Shown here: positions 63,349 through 64,000 of the stretch, piece by piece | How the letters are laid out: every line of letters begins with the position of its first letter | Numbering within the stretch: position 1 is the first letter of the stretch | Source of the DNA: Hyphomicrobium zavarzinii ATCC 27496 | Lineage (GTDB): Bacteria; Pseudomonadota; Alphaproteobacteria; Rhizobiales; Hyphomicrobiaceae | Reading direction: 5' to 3' | Length of the DNA: 64,000 nt | Assembly: GCF_000383415.1 (NCBI RefSeq) | Contig: NZ_KB911257.1 | Coordinates: 410,558-474,557 of the forward strand | Notes under the pieces: model-generated | What the model was told of the DNA's origin: nothing | Database searches by the model: none | The model's input: only the letters and a program-made list of their open reading frames with translations | Translations under genes and position numbers: made by a program

Positions 63349-64000
63349 ATGTCTGCAGGTCAAGAGCAACCGTGCCGTGCGCTTGCCGGCCTGCTCGACA
63401 TTCTCAATCTCGAGCCGCTGGAGCTCAATCTGTTTCGCGGGTTCACGCCGCAGGTGGGGTGGCGGCGCGTCTATGGCGGGCAGGTGCTCGGGCAGGCGCT
63501 GGTCGCGGCAGGGCGTACCGTGGCCGAGGCGCGGTCGATCCACTCTCTGCACGGCGACTTCCTGCTGGCGGGAGACCCCTCCCATCCGATCCTCTACGAG
63601 GTCGAGCGGACGCGTGACGGCGGCAGCTTCACCACCCGGCGGGTGAAGGCGATCCAGCACGGGCAGGCGATCTTCACCATGAGCGTTTCCTTCCACAAGG
63701 ACGAGGAGGGCTATGAGCATGCGCTCACCATGCCGGACGTGCCGCCGCCCGAGGCTCTGCCCTCCGTCAAGGAGCTGATGGCGCAGCTCATCGACACGCT
63801 GCCGGAAAACATGCGCAGCTATTGGCAGCGCGAGAACCCGATCGAGCTGAGGCCGGTGGACGTCTCGCGCTACCTCAGCCGGGATCCGCAGCGCCCCGTG
63901 CAGCAGCACATCTGGCTCAAGGCCAATGGGCCGCTGCCGGACGATGCACGGCTCCACCAGTGCGTGCTCGCCTACGCTTCCGATTTCACGCTGCTCGACA
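63349..64000 (+). CDS. tesB: Acyl-CoA thioesterase II, 3' end outside window
   Basis: Double-hotdog thioesterase, about 217 residues visible of an expected 285-290. LLDILNLEPLELNLFRGFTP opens the fold. VYGGQVLGQALVAAGRTV and SIHSLHGDFLLAGDP form the first hotdog, with GSFTTRRVKAIQHGQAIFTM following. The second hotdog begins near QQHIWLKANG and reaches CVLAYASDFTLLD at the window edge, where the catalytic Asp (SDFTLLD) is visible. It starts at ATG 63349 and is divergent from the flavin hydroxylase gene. Confidence 0.93.
   Translation, partial: MSAGQEQPCRALAGLLDILNLEPLELNLFRGFTPQVGWRRVYGGQVLGQALVAAGRTVAEARSIHSLHGDFLLAGDPSHPILYEVERTRDGGSFTTRRVKAIQHGQAIFTMSVSFHKDEEGYEHALTMPDVPPPEALPSVKELMAQLIDTLPENMRSYWQRENPIELRPVDVSRYLSRDPQRPVQQHIWLKANGPLPDDARLHQCVLAYASDFTLLD

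Overview
The window is a compact, GC-rich (roughly 63-66%) chromosomal segment of an alphaproteobacterium. Gene content and order (hemE next to ppsR; rho, mnmE, mnmG, rsmG, parA, parB; the secB/Tim44/mltA/smr block; a phasin; an OlsB-type ornithine-lipid acyltransferase; CnoX with an intact CGPC pair) point to Hyphomicrobiales, perhaps Hyphomicrobiaceae. Family-level placement is inference; no rRNA gene is present.

Layout. 1-0.85 kb: the 3' part of a trypsin-like protease gene with lower GC, then tRNA-Arg(CCG). 1-14.5 kb: polA, a decayed GIY-YIG nuclease gene, the mutS-glnD operon, olsB, a Trm112-like protein, a LON-domain protein, cnoX, tRNA-Gly(GCC) and an orphan ParA ATPase. 14.7-22.4 kb: a secreted repeat-like protein, a lemA-TPM-TPM operon, a quinone oxidoreductase, a SPOUT RNA methyltransferase, an IalB-like protein, and the Tim44-mltA-smr operon. 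22.7-27.1 kb: secB and the tightly overlapped ppsR-maf-aroE-coaE-dnaQ operon. 27.1-41 kb: a likely replication-origin domain. The ppsR/hemE intergenic gap carries DnaA-box-like sites and an AT-rich stretch, followed by hemE, hemJ, rho, two accessory genes, mnmE, a cluster of five parS-like sites, a lipoprotein gene, mnmG, rsmG (with a perfect parS inside its coding region), parA and parB. 41-50 kb: hisE-coaA, a small PepSY-like protein, leuB, gpmA, dapB, phasin, a Pif1-like helicase and several minor genes. 50-64 kb: asd, two tandem YciB paralogues, ftsY, mtaB, dapF, a PQQ sugar dehydrogenase facing an EF-hand lipoprotein, ffh, rpsP, two small unknown proteins, rimM, a Ubi-type flavin hydroxylase, and tesB running off the end.

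How it fits together. Most genes are housekeeping: replication and segregation (polA, dnaQ, mutS, oriC candidate, parABS), protein targeting (secB, ftsY, ffh), diaminopimelate and lysine-branch synthesis (asd, dapB, dapF), cofactor synthesis (coaE, coaA, hemE, hemJ) and tRNA/rRNA modification (mnmE, mnmG, rsmG, mtaB). Many adjacent genes overlap by ATGA or GTGA, indicating translational coupling. I see no CRISPR array, transposase or defence system. The most noteworthy non-coding content is the oriC candidate and the parS-like cluster. The least explained proteins are the orphan ParA, the repeat-like secreted protein and the small genes between rpsP and rimM.
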